A stretch of 64,000 nucleotides of DNA from Plectrocnemia conspersa (lineage: Eukaryota > Arthropoda > Insecta > Trichoptera > Polycentropodidae), in the NCBI GenBank assembly GCA_009617715.1, contig VTFK01000062.1:434001-498000 (forward strand), written 5' to 3'. A program made the translations under genes and the position numbers. The notes below the pieces were generated by a model. It ran no database searches. It was not told the origin of the DNA and saw nothing but the letters and a program-made list of their open reading frames with translations. Each line of letters opens with the position of its first letter. Positions within the stretch are counted from its first letter, which is position 1. Positions 48,201 through 59,767 of this stretch are shown here, one piece after another.

Positions 48201-51200
48201 CCATACATACGGTAGAACGGCTGAGTCGCTCGCCATCAACCGTACATGCATTTGACGTTTTGAATCTACCGCATCTATGGACGGCAAGCCATTGATATAC
48301 ATATATCTTGATAAAACAAACCTTCTTTCGCTGCTCTTGCGATCGCTGTAATATCTGTAATATTAGGCGTGAGCTTGATAAACACCGGAATCTTAACTGC
48401 TGCTTTCACCCATTGAGTGATCTCTTTAACTGTTTCCGGATGCTATAAAAACATGATGTTAAATGACACTAAATAATAATAAAATATATTAAATATATTA
48501 CTTGGCCACAAGCGAGACCCATTCCTCTTTCTCCCATGCCGTGAGGACAAGAAAGATTTAATTCCAAAGCATCTGAACCAGCGGCTTCGGCTAATTTAGA
48601 CAATACCTCCCAATCGTTTTTGATTTTTTCGCACATTATAGATGCAATCACAATCTAAATTATAATATATCTGTTATTAATCAATTATTTTAATCATCAA
48701 GTATAATTTAAAATCCGTACTTTAGTTGGAAAGTCTCTCTTTAATTCTCTAATGCTTTCACACCAATATAAATCACTCTTTTCGGAGATCAGCTCGATGT
48801 TGAGGAAGGCTCCTTGCCCTGGTCCGAAGTTCTGACCTGATGTAGTGCCTCTTACGATACGTGGAGATATATTTGTCACCATATTCTAAATGTATAAAAA
48901 ACGTTGATTGTAAAGGAAATGCTGCACCATGCAACACTTCGTTTCAGCCTACTGGCGAGAATGAATAGATATATACCTTATTCAAGGGAAACGTTTTTGT
49001 AACGGCATAAGACCATCCTTGTTCGAAAGCACGTCTTATCATAGCGATGTTGTAGCCGGTGGAGCGCTGGCTAATCCGAAGGGATTTTCAAACTTGAGTC
49101 CGCACATTTCCACAGATATGTCCACATCATCAATTGGACAATGGAATTTTGGAAGTTGTTTTGGGACTTTGTTTGCTTCCACAGATAACCCCTTCATAAT
49201 ACACATATGATATAGTAAATTACAATAATTTATGTAATATAATTATAGAAAAAATAACCTGTAGATAGCAATGGATGTACCAAGCTGCTGTTTTGCCATC
49301 GTTTACAGATTCAACGGTGGTTTCGGCTGATTCCATCGTATTAGATTCAGGACTGCAATAGCTAGCTAGATCGCCACCGCAAAACACAGCCGGTTGCGAT
49401 ACGCTCTGCATCGTCAGAGGATTAATCAAAGGAAGTCCAGAATTGTTTAACTTGACTCCACCCATAGCTTCCTTGACTGAAATATCAAATTTAATTAAAT
49501 CATTGATCATTTTTTAATTAAATTTTAATAAAAAATCACCGTCAACATCAAATAAGCCGGATCCAAAAGCTGATATGATAAAGCTTGCTTTTAACTGCAC
49601 CGTTTGTTCTTTATCTTCCACCCATTCATCTTTATCGTTTTGTTCAGTACGGCATAATTTCATACCTGTTATCTGAAATAATATTTATGAATGTATCAGT
49701 TTTTTAGTTTAAAACATTATATTTTATTACGATTCATTATATTTATAGCAATGTAATTATTACTGTTGTGATGATAATAATATATCATACAACTTTTCAA
49801 TGTTGTATATCCATATCACTACTGATAATAAAACAAACCTATTATCATTGCTGAAATAAGCCTTTAAAAAATTGTTTATATTAACTCCACTCTCTTTTTA
49901 TTTTATTATCTATATATAAATCTTTGTGGCAATTGTTTTAGTATTATAAAATGTTATATGTTCCTACTTATATATGTTCCCTACTTATATATTTACATTT
50001 TAAAACATATATAAATGTACCTTTCCATCTTTTGTAATAACTTCCATAGGAGCCATAAAAGGCATAAATTCACATTTTTCTTCCTTGGCCAAGTCCACCT
50101 CTTCAGGAACGGCTCTTATGTTTGAATATCCTTTTCTGAAAACGACAAACACTTTCTTGGCTCCGCATCTGAGAGCAGACGTAGCACAATCGAAAGCCGT
50201 ATCTCCAGCACCGAGCACGATCACATTTCCAAAGAGTTTTGGTAGAGTAGGAGCTGCACTGCTGCATCCACACATACCTATAGATATTATACAATTGATT
50301 AGTTTTCATCAACTCATTTTAAAATGAACAAAACAAACCTTTTTTGCTTCCGGCGGATACTCGAGGCAGAAAGCTTTTACTTGTATAGAATCCCATATCG
50401 TCAGTCAAACCTTTGAAGATACTAATAATCTTTGGTTCCGGCAAACCGATGCCTAAGAATATAGCCTTATAACCCTCGCCCATTAATTTCTATAAATTAA
50501 ACCGATAGTTTTTAATTATATTCATTATATTTATTATAAAGATGATGTTTGATAAATACCTCAATTGTTAGATCGCGTTTCGATAGCATCCTCCCACTTT
50601 CGATTTTAACGCCGAGATCTTTAATCAAGTTAATTTCAAACTGCACTGCATCAAATGGAAGACGATATTGAGGAATTTCTGATGAGCTAATTTAAGTATA
50701 TATATATATATATATTTCTTTAAAAAATATTAATGTTTTATATATTTTGCAAAGTAAAGTACAAATATAAACCTCAGTCCTCCGAGATAGTTCTCTTTTT
50801 CGAATATTTTAATATTTTTATAGCCCATTCTTGCTAAGAAGCAAGCACAGCTGAGACTTGCAGGTCCTGCGCCCAATAAAGCAATCGGTTGATCGTTCTT
50901 GATAGCCGGTAAATTAGGATCTAACGTTTGCTTGATACCCATTTGCTTAAATATCTGAAAATAGTTATTTTTATTAGTATTTATATATCGATAGATACAT
51001 AAAAAGTGACGACAAAAATAAAGTAACAAGTACTAAAGGCATTTCAATATCATATAAAATATAAAAATCCTCACTTTTGTTCCAATTAAAATGGTATCAA
51101 TAATTTTATCAGAACTATATTCTGAAATATTATCTATGAATTCCAAAAATGAATTTAAATCACTATTTGGAGATGCTAAATATAATAATATGGGAGAATT

Positions 51201-53506
51201 TTCCAGGATAGGGTACACTCGAGATAAGGATGCCGGTTTGTTATTGTGTGCGTGTACATGTATATGAGAGGGAGAAGCGATGTAGCGTGTACTTCGTTGT
51301 CTCGCTTTCTCTTTTAAGGACAGTCACTGATTCGTCAACGCTGGTGTTCGTCATTAAAGTGCAGTGTGGCACAGAAGTTCGATCTTCTCTAGTGATTTAT
51401 TTTAAATAATTTTGTGTTGATATTGGTTTAACCCAGATATGCCCACTGTCCCATGGGTAGGTCACTAAATTCGTGCCACTGTTTTTTATTTATAAATGAA
51501 ATTTTAAGAGAACAAAATTTCTTGGGCATATCTGGGTTAATTGATATCAAGGCTTCAAATATACACTGTAAGTTATTCCTTCTCTTACTCGTGGATTAAA
51601 TTATTTTAATTATTTTTCCATTAATCCGTACGTTGTTGGTTTTTTTACACTATTCTCTGTAAGGCTTAAAAAAGTTATTATTCTTATCGTTGCGCCAATG
51701 ATAATTTTTTAATTTATTCAATGGATTCCAATGATTTAATAGAGTCGTCGAGCCATTAAACAATCTGCGAATAATTTCTTCCCCCATTTTATATCTTTAT
51801 GCTTTTGAAGAATAGCTAAAGACTTCATTATTTTTTTGACTAGTGAAAGATTTTGAATTTTGCAAATATTTAATTAATGACATCAATGTCTGGTTTTTTC
51901 GATTGTATAATATATGTCTAATTGTCCGTTGAAATTTCCAACTTAGCTCAGATGTATGTATGTTAAATAAACATATATTTTCTTTTAAAATAAAAAAATT
52001 AAATATTCTGAGCGAAATTGTTTTGAGCCACACAGTTCACGCACACAATAACAAACCGGAATCCTTATCCCGATCGTACTCTACTCTTTACCATAATGTA
52101 CCAGTATGTTATTTTTAATCAGTATATTATAATTAATATATTTTCTAATATATAGTACAACACATCTTGTGTATCTTTAATTAGAATCATTTGTGATATG
52201 TGTTTCTGTTAATACTAAAAATTATAACATTCTAAAATGAACGAAAAACAATGCCATAGATTGATATATTATTATAAGTGCAATAAAAATACTTACATCC
52301 ACAGTAAAGTGCTGAAGACCTCCAATATTGATAGCTCCTTCTTCAGTAGCTTCTAAATTGCAACCTCCAACGCAAAGATCACTAGTCGGACACACCATGC
52401 CGCATGTGAGTCCCAAGGGATTATCAGACAAGATGGTTTTAGCTGCTCCGTAATAATTCTATAAAAGTATTATTTAAGCATTACATATATAAAATAAGGT
52501 ATTATCAAAAAATACATACCTTATTACAAATGCTTGTAATGAAGCTTTTAACGTCAATTTGAGTCGGACAAGACTTTTGGCAAGGTGCATCAGCGCATTT
52601 AAGACAACGTCCAGCTTCTTTTAGCGCACCGCGTTCAGATAAAGTTGTATGTTTGATATCTCTGAAGTCATTTTGAAGCGAAGGACAAGTCTGAAAGTTT
52701 ATAATTATTGAGATAAATGAACTGAATTGTATAAAAAAATAATATATTAAACATACCGTGCATTTACGGTCAGAGTTCCGCTTCCAATGTTTTTTGTTCA
52801 TCTTAGTTTCAGCAGATGGTACAAGATTGGAATACATTGTCACTCTCGGATTGAGATTTAGCAAGTTCTGAAAACATATTAATATGTAAATAGAATATAT
52901 TATGTATTTGCAAATAGCAATATGTTCTTGTTATGTTTTGATATGAAACAAGATAACAAATCCGCTTACGTAACCAAATAAACAAAGCTCAAGATATCGT
53001 TTTAATAAAATTGTATAACTAATATTGCACAATAAAATAATCGTAGGTTATTAGTTTATGTTTTATATGTACGTAGCGTAAAATCGGAAAATCTCAAAAA
53101 AAATTAAATGAGCAAAATATAAAATAATTATTTTATAAAACGAATTGTTTGTGCATTAGTATTGGACAGATTAAGTGTGAGCGAGCATTGGTCAGAATAG
53201 TCAACCATCTGTAACGAAACCTTTCCCGAAGACTTACCTTACATAAATGCACAAACAATTCGTTTTATGGAACAGTGTTTATTTAAATGCACATATCTCT
53301 CAAAATAATTATATGTTAAATAGCACCCAAAAAAATTCAGTTACAAATCCCAGATTTGTAATTTCAAATTAAAAATTGTTTAAATTCTAAATAACTGCGG
53401 CGTTCATAGTACGTCAACAAGATAAGAAAATATAATAGCAAAAAAAATACTATAAAAATATAAAACATACTTTATGTAAAGAGTTTTTATCTTCTGTATA
53501 GTTCAT
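45204..53506 (-). CDS. DPYD: Dihydropyrimidine dehydrogenase (NADP+), 21 exons, one apparent frameshift
   Basis: This cytosolic enzyme carries out the first, rate-limiting step of uracil and thymine breakdown. Exons (minus): 53506-53471, 52867-52757, 52690-52520, 52458-52297, 50954-50773, 50686-50560, 50489-50339, 50277-50021, 49672-49540, 49476-49259, 49191-48977, 48885-48721, 48654-48502, 48442-48322, 47961-47878, 47805-47636, 47418-47242, 47175-46945, 46879-46815, 45466-45374, 45300-45204. They give 1039 residues once one base is allowed for (human: 1025). All five domains are present: N-terminal 4Fe-4S cysteines ([33 protein letters not shown]), FAD site GAGPAS, NADPH site [10 protein letters not shown], the FMN/pyrimidine barrel with catalytic Cys near 679 ([18 protein letters not shown]) and INTV, and C-terminal ferredoxin clusters ([23 protein letters not shown]). 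Exon 11 is 215 nt where 216 are needed; the frame breaks at 49043-49047 ([12 protein letters not shown]). Everything else is intact, so an assembly error or a recent null allele is likelier than an old pseudogene. Confidence 0.96.
45668..46037. mobile_element. MITE with GGTGACCA inverted ends (copy 1), DPYD intron 19
   Basis: The left end is TAAGGTGACCAAATTTT and the right end, on the other strand, is TTAAAGGTGACCAGACGTCC. Both sides carry the 7-bp direct repeat ATTAATG (45661-45667, 46038-46044), consistent with a target-site duplication. Length is 370 bp. The 91-codon internal frame (45672-45947) is Lys-rich with no recognisable domain. The related copy is at 59768-60125; further similar sequence continues at 46260-46440. 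Confidence 0.75.
46045..46814. repeat. DPYD intron 19 remainder with related repeat
   Basis: At 46260-46440 words such as CTCGTAAATTTTTTTC and GCTAAAAAATAGGTAATCAC match the interior of the GGTGACCA MITE family, so a second, truncated copy is likely. No exon was seen in the stretch. Confidence 0.5.
48185..48296. mobile_element. Small MITE with ~32-bp inverted ends, DPYD intron 14
   Basis: The left end ATCAGTGGCGTGCCGTCCAT and the right end, on the other strand ATCAATGGCTTGCCGTCCAT, are inverted copies, extended by ACGGTAGA/GCGGTAGA. The element is 112 bp. A TA-rich microsatellite (48113-48182) adjoins it on the left. Confidence 0.75.
49678..50020. other. DPYD intron 8, no further feature
   Basis: This is an AT-rich intron between exons 8 and 9. 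No repeat family was recognised. Confidence 0.6.
51209..52083. mobile_element. 875-bp DNA transposon with ~46-bp inverted ends, DPYD intron 4
   Basis: Ends share GATAAGGAT.CCGGTTTGTT then ATTGTGTGCGTG in inverted orientation, with outer TAGGGTAC / TAGAGTAC. A minus-strand frame at 51797-52033 (78 codons) has no recognised domain and could be a transposase remnant. A separate TTAA-flanked element is inserted inside it at 51432-51536. Confidence 0.75.
51432..51536. mobile_element. piggyBac-like MITE, TTAA target duplication, nested
   Basis: Inverted ends CCCAGATATGCCCA / TGGGCATATCTGGG are immediately flanked by TTAA on both sides (51428-51431, 51537-51540). TTAA duplication with CCC...GGG ends is the hallmark of piggyBac-superfamily transposition. 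At 105 bp it has no coding capacity. It must be younger than the 875-bp element that contains it. Confidence 0.88.
53135..53268. mobile_element. 134-bp MITE with perfect 23-bp inverted ends, DPYD intron 1
   Basis: The 23-bp arms run from ATAAAACGAATTGTTTGTGC inward on one strand and are exactly repeated in inverse orientation at 53246-53268. The interior is non-coding. No clear target duplication was seen. Confidence 0.8.
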
Positions 53507-54229
53507 CTTGATATTAATAATTTATATTTTTTAACCTTCAATATGCATGATTTACTTTTTGTTTTATTAAAAATAATATTTTATATGATCATACGTGTAT
53601 ATCAAAAATTAACTAATTTCATATTGACTATTTTATTATCTTAAATTAGGAGATAACCTATTAACAAAATAAAAACACCAGACACAAGAAAGAACAAAAA
53701 ATTATATATCTACATATATTTTTTGTAATAAGATATTATAGTTAATATTATTATCAGCTAAGTGTACAAGTTTTTTCAATAAATGTTTGATAGCTTTGAT
53801 CCACTTAAAAGGACATCTCAATTTGAACCATATTTTTATATAATATTATAATTTATCAGGCTTAGTTCAGAATTTATTCATGACACAAAAAATTAAATAT
53901 TTTTTATTATGAAATGTTTATTTGTTTAATTGCAACAAAAAAAAGTGACAAAAGACATTTAGTGAAACGTAATGAACATTAAAAAAACAACGCAGAAATT
54001 TCGTAAATATATTTATTTCAATTTAACCTGATTAAGGATATGAAAAAAAAATTCACAAGAAATATATATGTATATAATATATATACTAAAATTATATGTA
54101 GAATAATACTGAATTTAGTGACACACGATTAAAAGAAATGTGCGTCATCTCACATCGACATATCCAGCTCCTCGTAGCAATCGCAGAAAACAGTTTTGTG
54201 TCTGGCAAGCACTGGAGAGACGTCATTTG
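53507..54229. other. DPYD 5' flank, AT-rich
   Basis: The DPYD promoter should lie here, on the minus strand. No TATA box at a clear distance from the ATG was identified. No other gene. Confidence 0.35.
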
Positions 54230-56165
54230 AATTTTTTCCTGGGGAAGGGGCCAAATTTGGCTAGTCCGTGGTCGATTTTTTAATATTTCCATTTTATTAA
54301 GATTCGTAGTATTTCATCAAATGACACGCATTTTTCTAACCAAGTTCAAAGGGGTCCCTGTTTAGAATCCACGTCATAAGCAATAAAATGGTGCCGTCGC
54401 AATGGAAACGCTCGGTTATTTAGCGTTCATATTAAGACTTTTTATAACAATATTACAACTTACAGTCAGTGAGAATCGATTGAAGCACATCTAAACCAAA
54501 TTTTGACCAATAAGAGAGCGCAAAAAACAATTATCACATTTTAGAAGTCAAAAAATCATATCAACAACAATAAAGTCGTGCCGTCGCAGTGGAAACGCTC
54601 GTTACCGAGCGTTCTCGACACGATTTTATTGCTTTTGACGTGAATTTTTGACTTCTGAGAAGTGATAATTGTTTTTACGCCCTCTTACTTCAGAACGAGC
54701 GAAATACTCGACGAGGGCCACTTTAGTAACTCGAGAACAAGTTAACAAAACCGTTCAAAAACATATTAGTTTACTTAATTTCCATAGAAGTTCGTGAGAA
54801 ATTTTGACGAATACATTTTTAAAAGGAGGCGCGGAATTCTCAATGACCGCATGTTTATCATTAATAAAAAATATTAAGAACGGTGACCCAAATGATTCCC
54901 TGCGGTACCACAGCTAGCGTTCTGACGGCGGCCACTTAAGTAATTCGAGAAATTATTGACAATAACTAGGGTTACTCAGTTTCCGAAATTTCGTGACAAA
55001 CTTTCTCGAAATGCACTGCTTGAAGTAAGGGACGTCGTTTAGAAGGGGGCAGAAAGGTGCATGTGCCCCTCTCCTTGAATTTGCCCAGAAAAATACATGT
55101 CATTATTAAGAAATACTATAAATTTTAATGAAATCTAAAATAAAAAAAAACAACCACCGACTGGCGAACTCCCTTCCCCCCCCCCCCTCCCCCGGAAAAA
55201 GCTGAAATGACGTTCCTGTCTATATCAAAAATATTTTTTTAAATATGCTATCTTAGTAAAATCATATCGGAATATATTTTCACTGGTAGATGTATATTTT
55301 TACAAGTGAAAATATAATTTATTTGGCAGGTGCTAGTAAAATTATACGATTTCAACTTTTCCATACGTAATAATATGTATATACATTATTATTTATTTAC
55401 ATGATTCGATGTATAAATGTTACAGTGAATGTGTACTTTTCAGTAAAGTTATATTGTCACTAGTGAAATCCAAATACATTTTCACCAGTAGATATGTATT
55501 TCTACAATATTAGCGTAAATATAATTTAACTGATAAGCGCTAGTGAAATGATATGCTGCTCTGAAATGCCTATGAAGCTCAATTTGACAGTTGCGAAACT
55601 TCCATTTGCTATTCAAACCCAAACCTAACCTAATAAAGTTCTAAAACTAATTATATTTTAATCCAAAATACAAAGTAAGACAACCCATATTTCAGTTAAA
55701 AATACTTCTAATATAAGAGTGTTGGTCAAAATATATTCAAACCAAATTTTGATCAATAGGAGGGCGCAAAAACAATTATCACTTCTCAGAAGTCAAAAAT
55801 TCACGTCAAAAGCAATAAAATCGTGTCGGCGCAGTTGCAGTGGGAACGCTCGGTAACGAGCTTCTTGACTTCTGAGAAGTGATAATTGTTTTTTGCGTCC
55901 TCCTATTGGTCAAAATTCGGTTTATATATGCATCACTTGATTCTTACTTGTTTAAGTCGTAATATTGTTATAAAAACTCTTAATAGGAACGGTAGATAAA
56001 CGAACGTTTTCACTGTGACGGTAACGGCACTATTTTATTGCTTTTGACGCGGATTCTAGACCTTGTCATTAATAAAATACTATGAATCTTAATGAAATAG
56101 AAATTTAAAAATAGCGATCGCTGACTAGCCAACTTTTGCCCCCCTGAAAAAATCTGAAATGACGT
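54230..56165. mobile_element. Composite repeat cluster (copies 4 and 5) with two hairpin MITEs
   Basis: The left half matches 15890-16318: GGCTAGTC.GTGGT, AGCGTTCATATTAAGACTTT, and a hairpin MITE at 54484-54690. The right half is inverted: GCAGGTGCTAGTAAAATTA and the CACTAGTG words at 55250-55640, then a complete hairpin MITE at 55728-55930 with ends TTTTGATCAATAGGAGGGCG and its inverse. Both halves end in GAAATGACGT.-type words. A C-rich tract (55175-55190) interrupts 55140-55200. No open frame of note. Confidence 0.65.
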
Positions 56166-56229
56166 CTCTGCGAGAAGTGCGAACAAAAACCGCGTTGCTG
56201 GCGCACTAAAGCCTGCCGAGAGTGACTGG

Positions 56230-56950
56230 ATATTTGTGTTGAGAATTATAGGAAATTACTAATAATTTAATTTCTGGAGCTAACGATTATAGTTAAAAAA
56301 AACTTTATTTTTATTTCTCGACTGATTGATATTTATAAAAATCGGCTATTTTATATTTTTAGATCCGTTTATACCTTATTTATTAGATGTTTATTATTTT
56401 AGATAATATATCTATTTTTCTACTATTTATTTTATTATTAATTACAATGTTCCTTAAAAATATTTTTTTTATCTACAATTACTCCTAAATATTTTATATT
56501 ATCAAATATCTGTAACTGTTTATATAATTAATAAACATATATTTATTTTTATTCTTATTTGGTCTAAGTACATTATTTTTTAACCATAATTTTATTATAC
56601 TTAATTCAATATTTAAATTATCTACAACTTCTTTAACATTATCCACTATGCAATATATTAATGTGTCGTTCGCAAACATATGTATTTTACATTATTTACT
56701 ATATTGTTAATATATAATATAAACAGCAATGGTACAAATATAGACCCCTGTGGTACACCGTGAGATATTATTTTATCTTTGTAATACGCATAATTTATTT
56801 TAACTTTTTGCTGTATTTTTTTAAAAAATTATTCTTAAACCATCTTAAAACTATTTAACTTATACCGATAATTAAGCACAACTTTTTTAACGTTATCTCC
56901 TATGCAATTAATTAAAGTGTCGTCCGCAAACAAATCTTTTGATAAGCAGT
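56230..56950 (-). pseudogene. Non-LTR retrotransposon reverse-transcriptase remnants, partly duplicated
   Basis: Reading leftwards on the minus strand, FADDTLINCIGDNVKKVV lies near 56930, then a second piece with WFKNNFLKK, IISHGVPQGSIF, LLFILYINNI and FANDTLIYCIVDNVKEVVDN (56790-56600), then NKNKYMFINY. The FADDT motif thus occurs twice, showing two overlapping or rearranged copies. In the second copy the catalytic FADD is FAND. It belongs with the relic at 16690-17400. Confidence 0.75.
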
Positions 56951-57499
56951 GACCTTCATGAGTTTTCTGGTTGTTATTTTTTTTACATGCTCTTAATTTA
57001 ATTTTTTTAAGCAGTTTTTGGCACTAGTTAATTGAAGTTTCATAGTTTAACAGTGAAGTTCTGCATTTAAATTTTAATATAGGTTTAAAGTAACAACAAA
57101 CTATTTTCATCCATTCCTAACGTGCGTTTAGATTTTATTACGTCATTAGATCCGCTCTCTAATAGAAAACAATTCGCAAATAGATTAGAAAATGATAACA
57201 AAACTCACTTCTATGTCGGGAACATCCCTACTCAACAATCGGGTGGCCATGTTGCGTTTTCTGTTTTTCTTTTCGCAGGGGTTTTAAAACGGAAATATGA
57301 AAACACTAACGAAATCAGGAAACGCGTGGAGCTGTTCACTGACAACTGCGCACTGAACAACACCAATAAACATTCACATCAGGGATATAACACCTTTTTG
57401 TTATCGTTATTATTTTTTAATATAAAAAAAACACAAACGCTTTACGATATAAATAATGAACAATAATTAACTTTATATGTGTTTCGATTTAATTAAATC
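56951..57499 (+). other. Unassigned 115-codon open region
   Basis: An open frame at 57122-57466 has a mixed, non-low-complexity composition (for example THFYVGNIPTQQSGG, RKRVELFTDNC) that looks more protein-like than most chance frames here. There is no ATG at its start, no recognised domain, and no clear splice acceptor. It could be an exon of an unknown gene, a transposon relic, or chance. Confidence 0.2.
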
Positions 57500-57854
57500 G
57501 CACTGTTTTACTGAATTGATATTGACTGCAGATTATCATATATAGATTTTATTTTTATTTTCTATGATAAAATGACAGACGTTAGTCCAATGCGTTGCAG
57601 CGAGGTAAACACAAAGACACCAGACTTATTTTCGTCTTTCTACATAACATATAATAATATGTAGGCATGCCCCCGCGCCCGTACATAATGGATGCCAGCT
57701 GTATAAGACCGGGCGAGAGTTGTCCGCTTGGCTTGATTCAAGCATCTCTTGGCCAATGGGCATGTTCGAAATAAATTAGAATAATCTGTATCCACTCTGA
57801 ATCAACCACAATGAATAGAAAGGGCAAAGGATCTCTCCTAACTAATAATAAGAA

Positions 57855-57862
57855 TATATAAA
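57855..57862 (+). promoter_or_regulatory. TATA box of an orphan candidate promoter
   Basis: TATATAAA is followed 30 nt later by an initiator-like CTCACTT (about 57885) and a C/A-rich leader typical of insect 5'UTRs (CATCAAGAATTTCATCCAGA). The first ATG (about 57934) opens only a nine-codon frame, so a gene would need splicing soon after. No downstream exon was identified. Confidence 0.35.
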
Positions 57863-57959
57863 AGCGATCACAGCGTACCGAACTCACTTCCATCAAGAAT
57901 TTCATCCAGAACTACCCTTCGCTTCCGACTTGGAACAAATGCGTATATGTACATACATG

Positions 57960-59129
57960 CTAGCGTGAATTTTACAACCGTTGTAAATTAAAAAATATTT
58001 AAAATTAAAAATGTATCTATACAAATAATTAAAGCAAGGCACAGTAAACATGTTTAAATTAAAGTGGTAGATGTATATTATGGAGTATATCAATGAATCA
58101 TGAATTTTTCTATTCATTAGCTAATATAAAACCCGGAAACATCATTTAGCCATTAGTTGACCGTCGCTGACATTATCAAAGCATTGAAGGCGGCAATTGA
58201 ACCGAGTTCACCTTGAACGAAATTTATTTATGTAACAGCAGTATAATTTGCTAAAATACCAAAGTTATATAAGACGCTCAATCACTAAATAAGCCTAGTT
58301 TAATCGTCGAAAACCAACGACTTACACGTCACAAATTTTCATACACGACATTCACTTATCTTAAAGTTCAATTCGCTATCTTAAGTGTGTCGCGTAATAA
58401 TATTAATAATTGATGGGTTTCAAAAGTAAGTTTATAAAAGCATGCACGCTAAAGGTTTATGATCGCTAAATGCTCGATTATGTTAATTTGCAGTCATTTC
58501 ATCGCTGATATTTATCATATATCTCATTTCTTATCAGTTATGCGTAAGTAAAGATCAGGTGGCTATAAGCTAAATGTTCAACACCAGCAATATTTATCAA
58601 TTAACTTTAATTAAACAATTGCTTATATCATAGTCGCACCAATGTGTTATATCAATTTAGATCAGCGGTCTCTATTTTCAATAAACATGTGACCTACATT
58701 TATAAATAAAGTATATTTTAGATAGTAATTTAATCTATACTCTATACTGTATTATAGAGACCGATAGCTTTCCTAAATACTACTCTAGATTTCACTTGAA
58801 GGGTATGTGCCACACAATCCATAGCAGTGAAGGTATCAATGTGTATAACACTGTGAATTTCCCGTATCAATCAGTTTAACAATGAGTTCATATTGATATT
58901 CCTAAAAACTTGACAACAGTGATCGTTCAGCAAATGTCCAACTATTTGGGAATATGTTATGGCTTGGGTACTGGAGGAAAAATCGTTTCATAGTATAAAA
59001 TCTTGCCTTAGTTTAAAGTCTTCTAAATTTTCCATTTATTTATTTATTAACAGTCTCAACAGTGTTCAACTATTCGAATATTGAATAAAAAATGTATAAA
59101 GTATTTAAATATATTTGTAATTTTCATTG
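57960..59129. other. No gene seen
   Basis: This is mixed AT-rich intergenic DNA. No exon, repeat family or RNA gene was recognised. Confidence 0.4.
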
Positions 59130-59620
59130 ATCTAGTCCAAAATATAAACTAAGCCAAATCATCTCCAGGGGAAAATGCGGAAGAAGTACAGACTGACGTC
59201 GCATCTCACATATTGCTCCATAGTTAGTCTGCACTTGGATGCTACAGTATGGTTTAAAAATATAGCTATCTTAAATATAGACTTTTAATATGAAAGAATT
59301 GGTCAAAGCATATTCAAATTTTGATCAATAGGAGGTCGCAAAAACAAGTATCACTTCTTAGAAGTCAAAAATTCATGTCAAAAGCAATAAAATCGTGTCC
59401 GCGCCGTTTCCGTAAGAAGTAATATTTTTTAAAAAATAATTCGTAATATGAACGTTTTCCACTGCGAATTTTATTGCTTTTGACGTGGTTTCTAAACAGT
59501 AACCGCCATGAATTTGGCCAGAAAAGGCATGTCATTTAAATTAATGGAAAAATGACCATTGACTGGCCAACTTTTGCCTATTCCTACCCTTCTTGTGAAA
59601 ATCTGAAATGACGACACTGC
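59130..59620. mobile_element. Composite repeat (copy 6), partial
   Basis: The copy shares ATTGCTCCATAGTTAGTCTG with 26370-26400, then half of the hairpin MITE (ATTTTGATCAATAGGAGGTC, AAGCAATAAAATCGTGTC), and ends with CTGGCCAACTTTTGCC and GAAATGACGAC as at 56120-56170. Confidence 0.65.
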
Positions 59621-59767
59621 TTTGATTATCTTCTGAGAGGAGCGAATGCAGCGCCAGCGCACGTAGCGGGGGTGAGCGTTAATAATTCAGATAATATTCT
59701 CTAACATGTTCGGAGGCAGGGTGAGCTTATGTTTAATAAATTATGTAAAAAGACGAAATATAATTGA

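Noticed and set aside
49019..49210. 63-codon plus-strand frame
   Set aside because: It is antisense to DPYD exon 11. It stands out only because the true strand is interrupted by the frameshift.
54890..54930. Possible reverse-transcriptase word (VPQG) on the minus strand
   Set aside because: Only about a dozen residues resemble the motif and nothing around them continues it.
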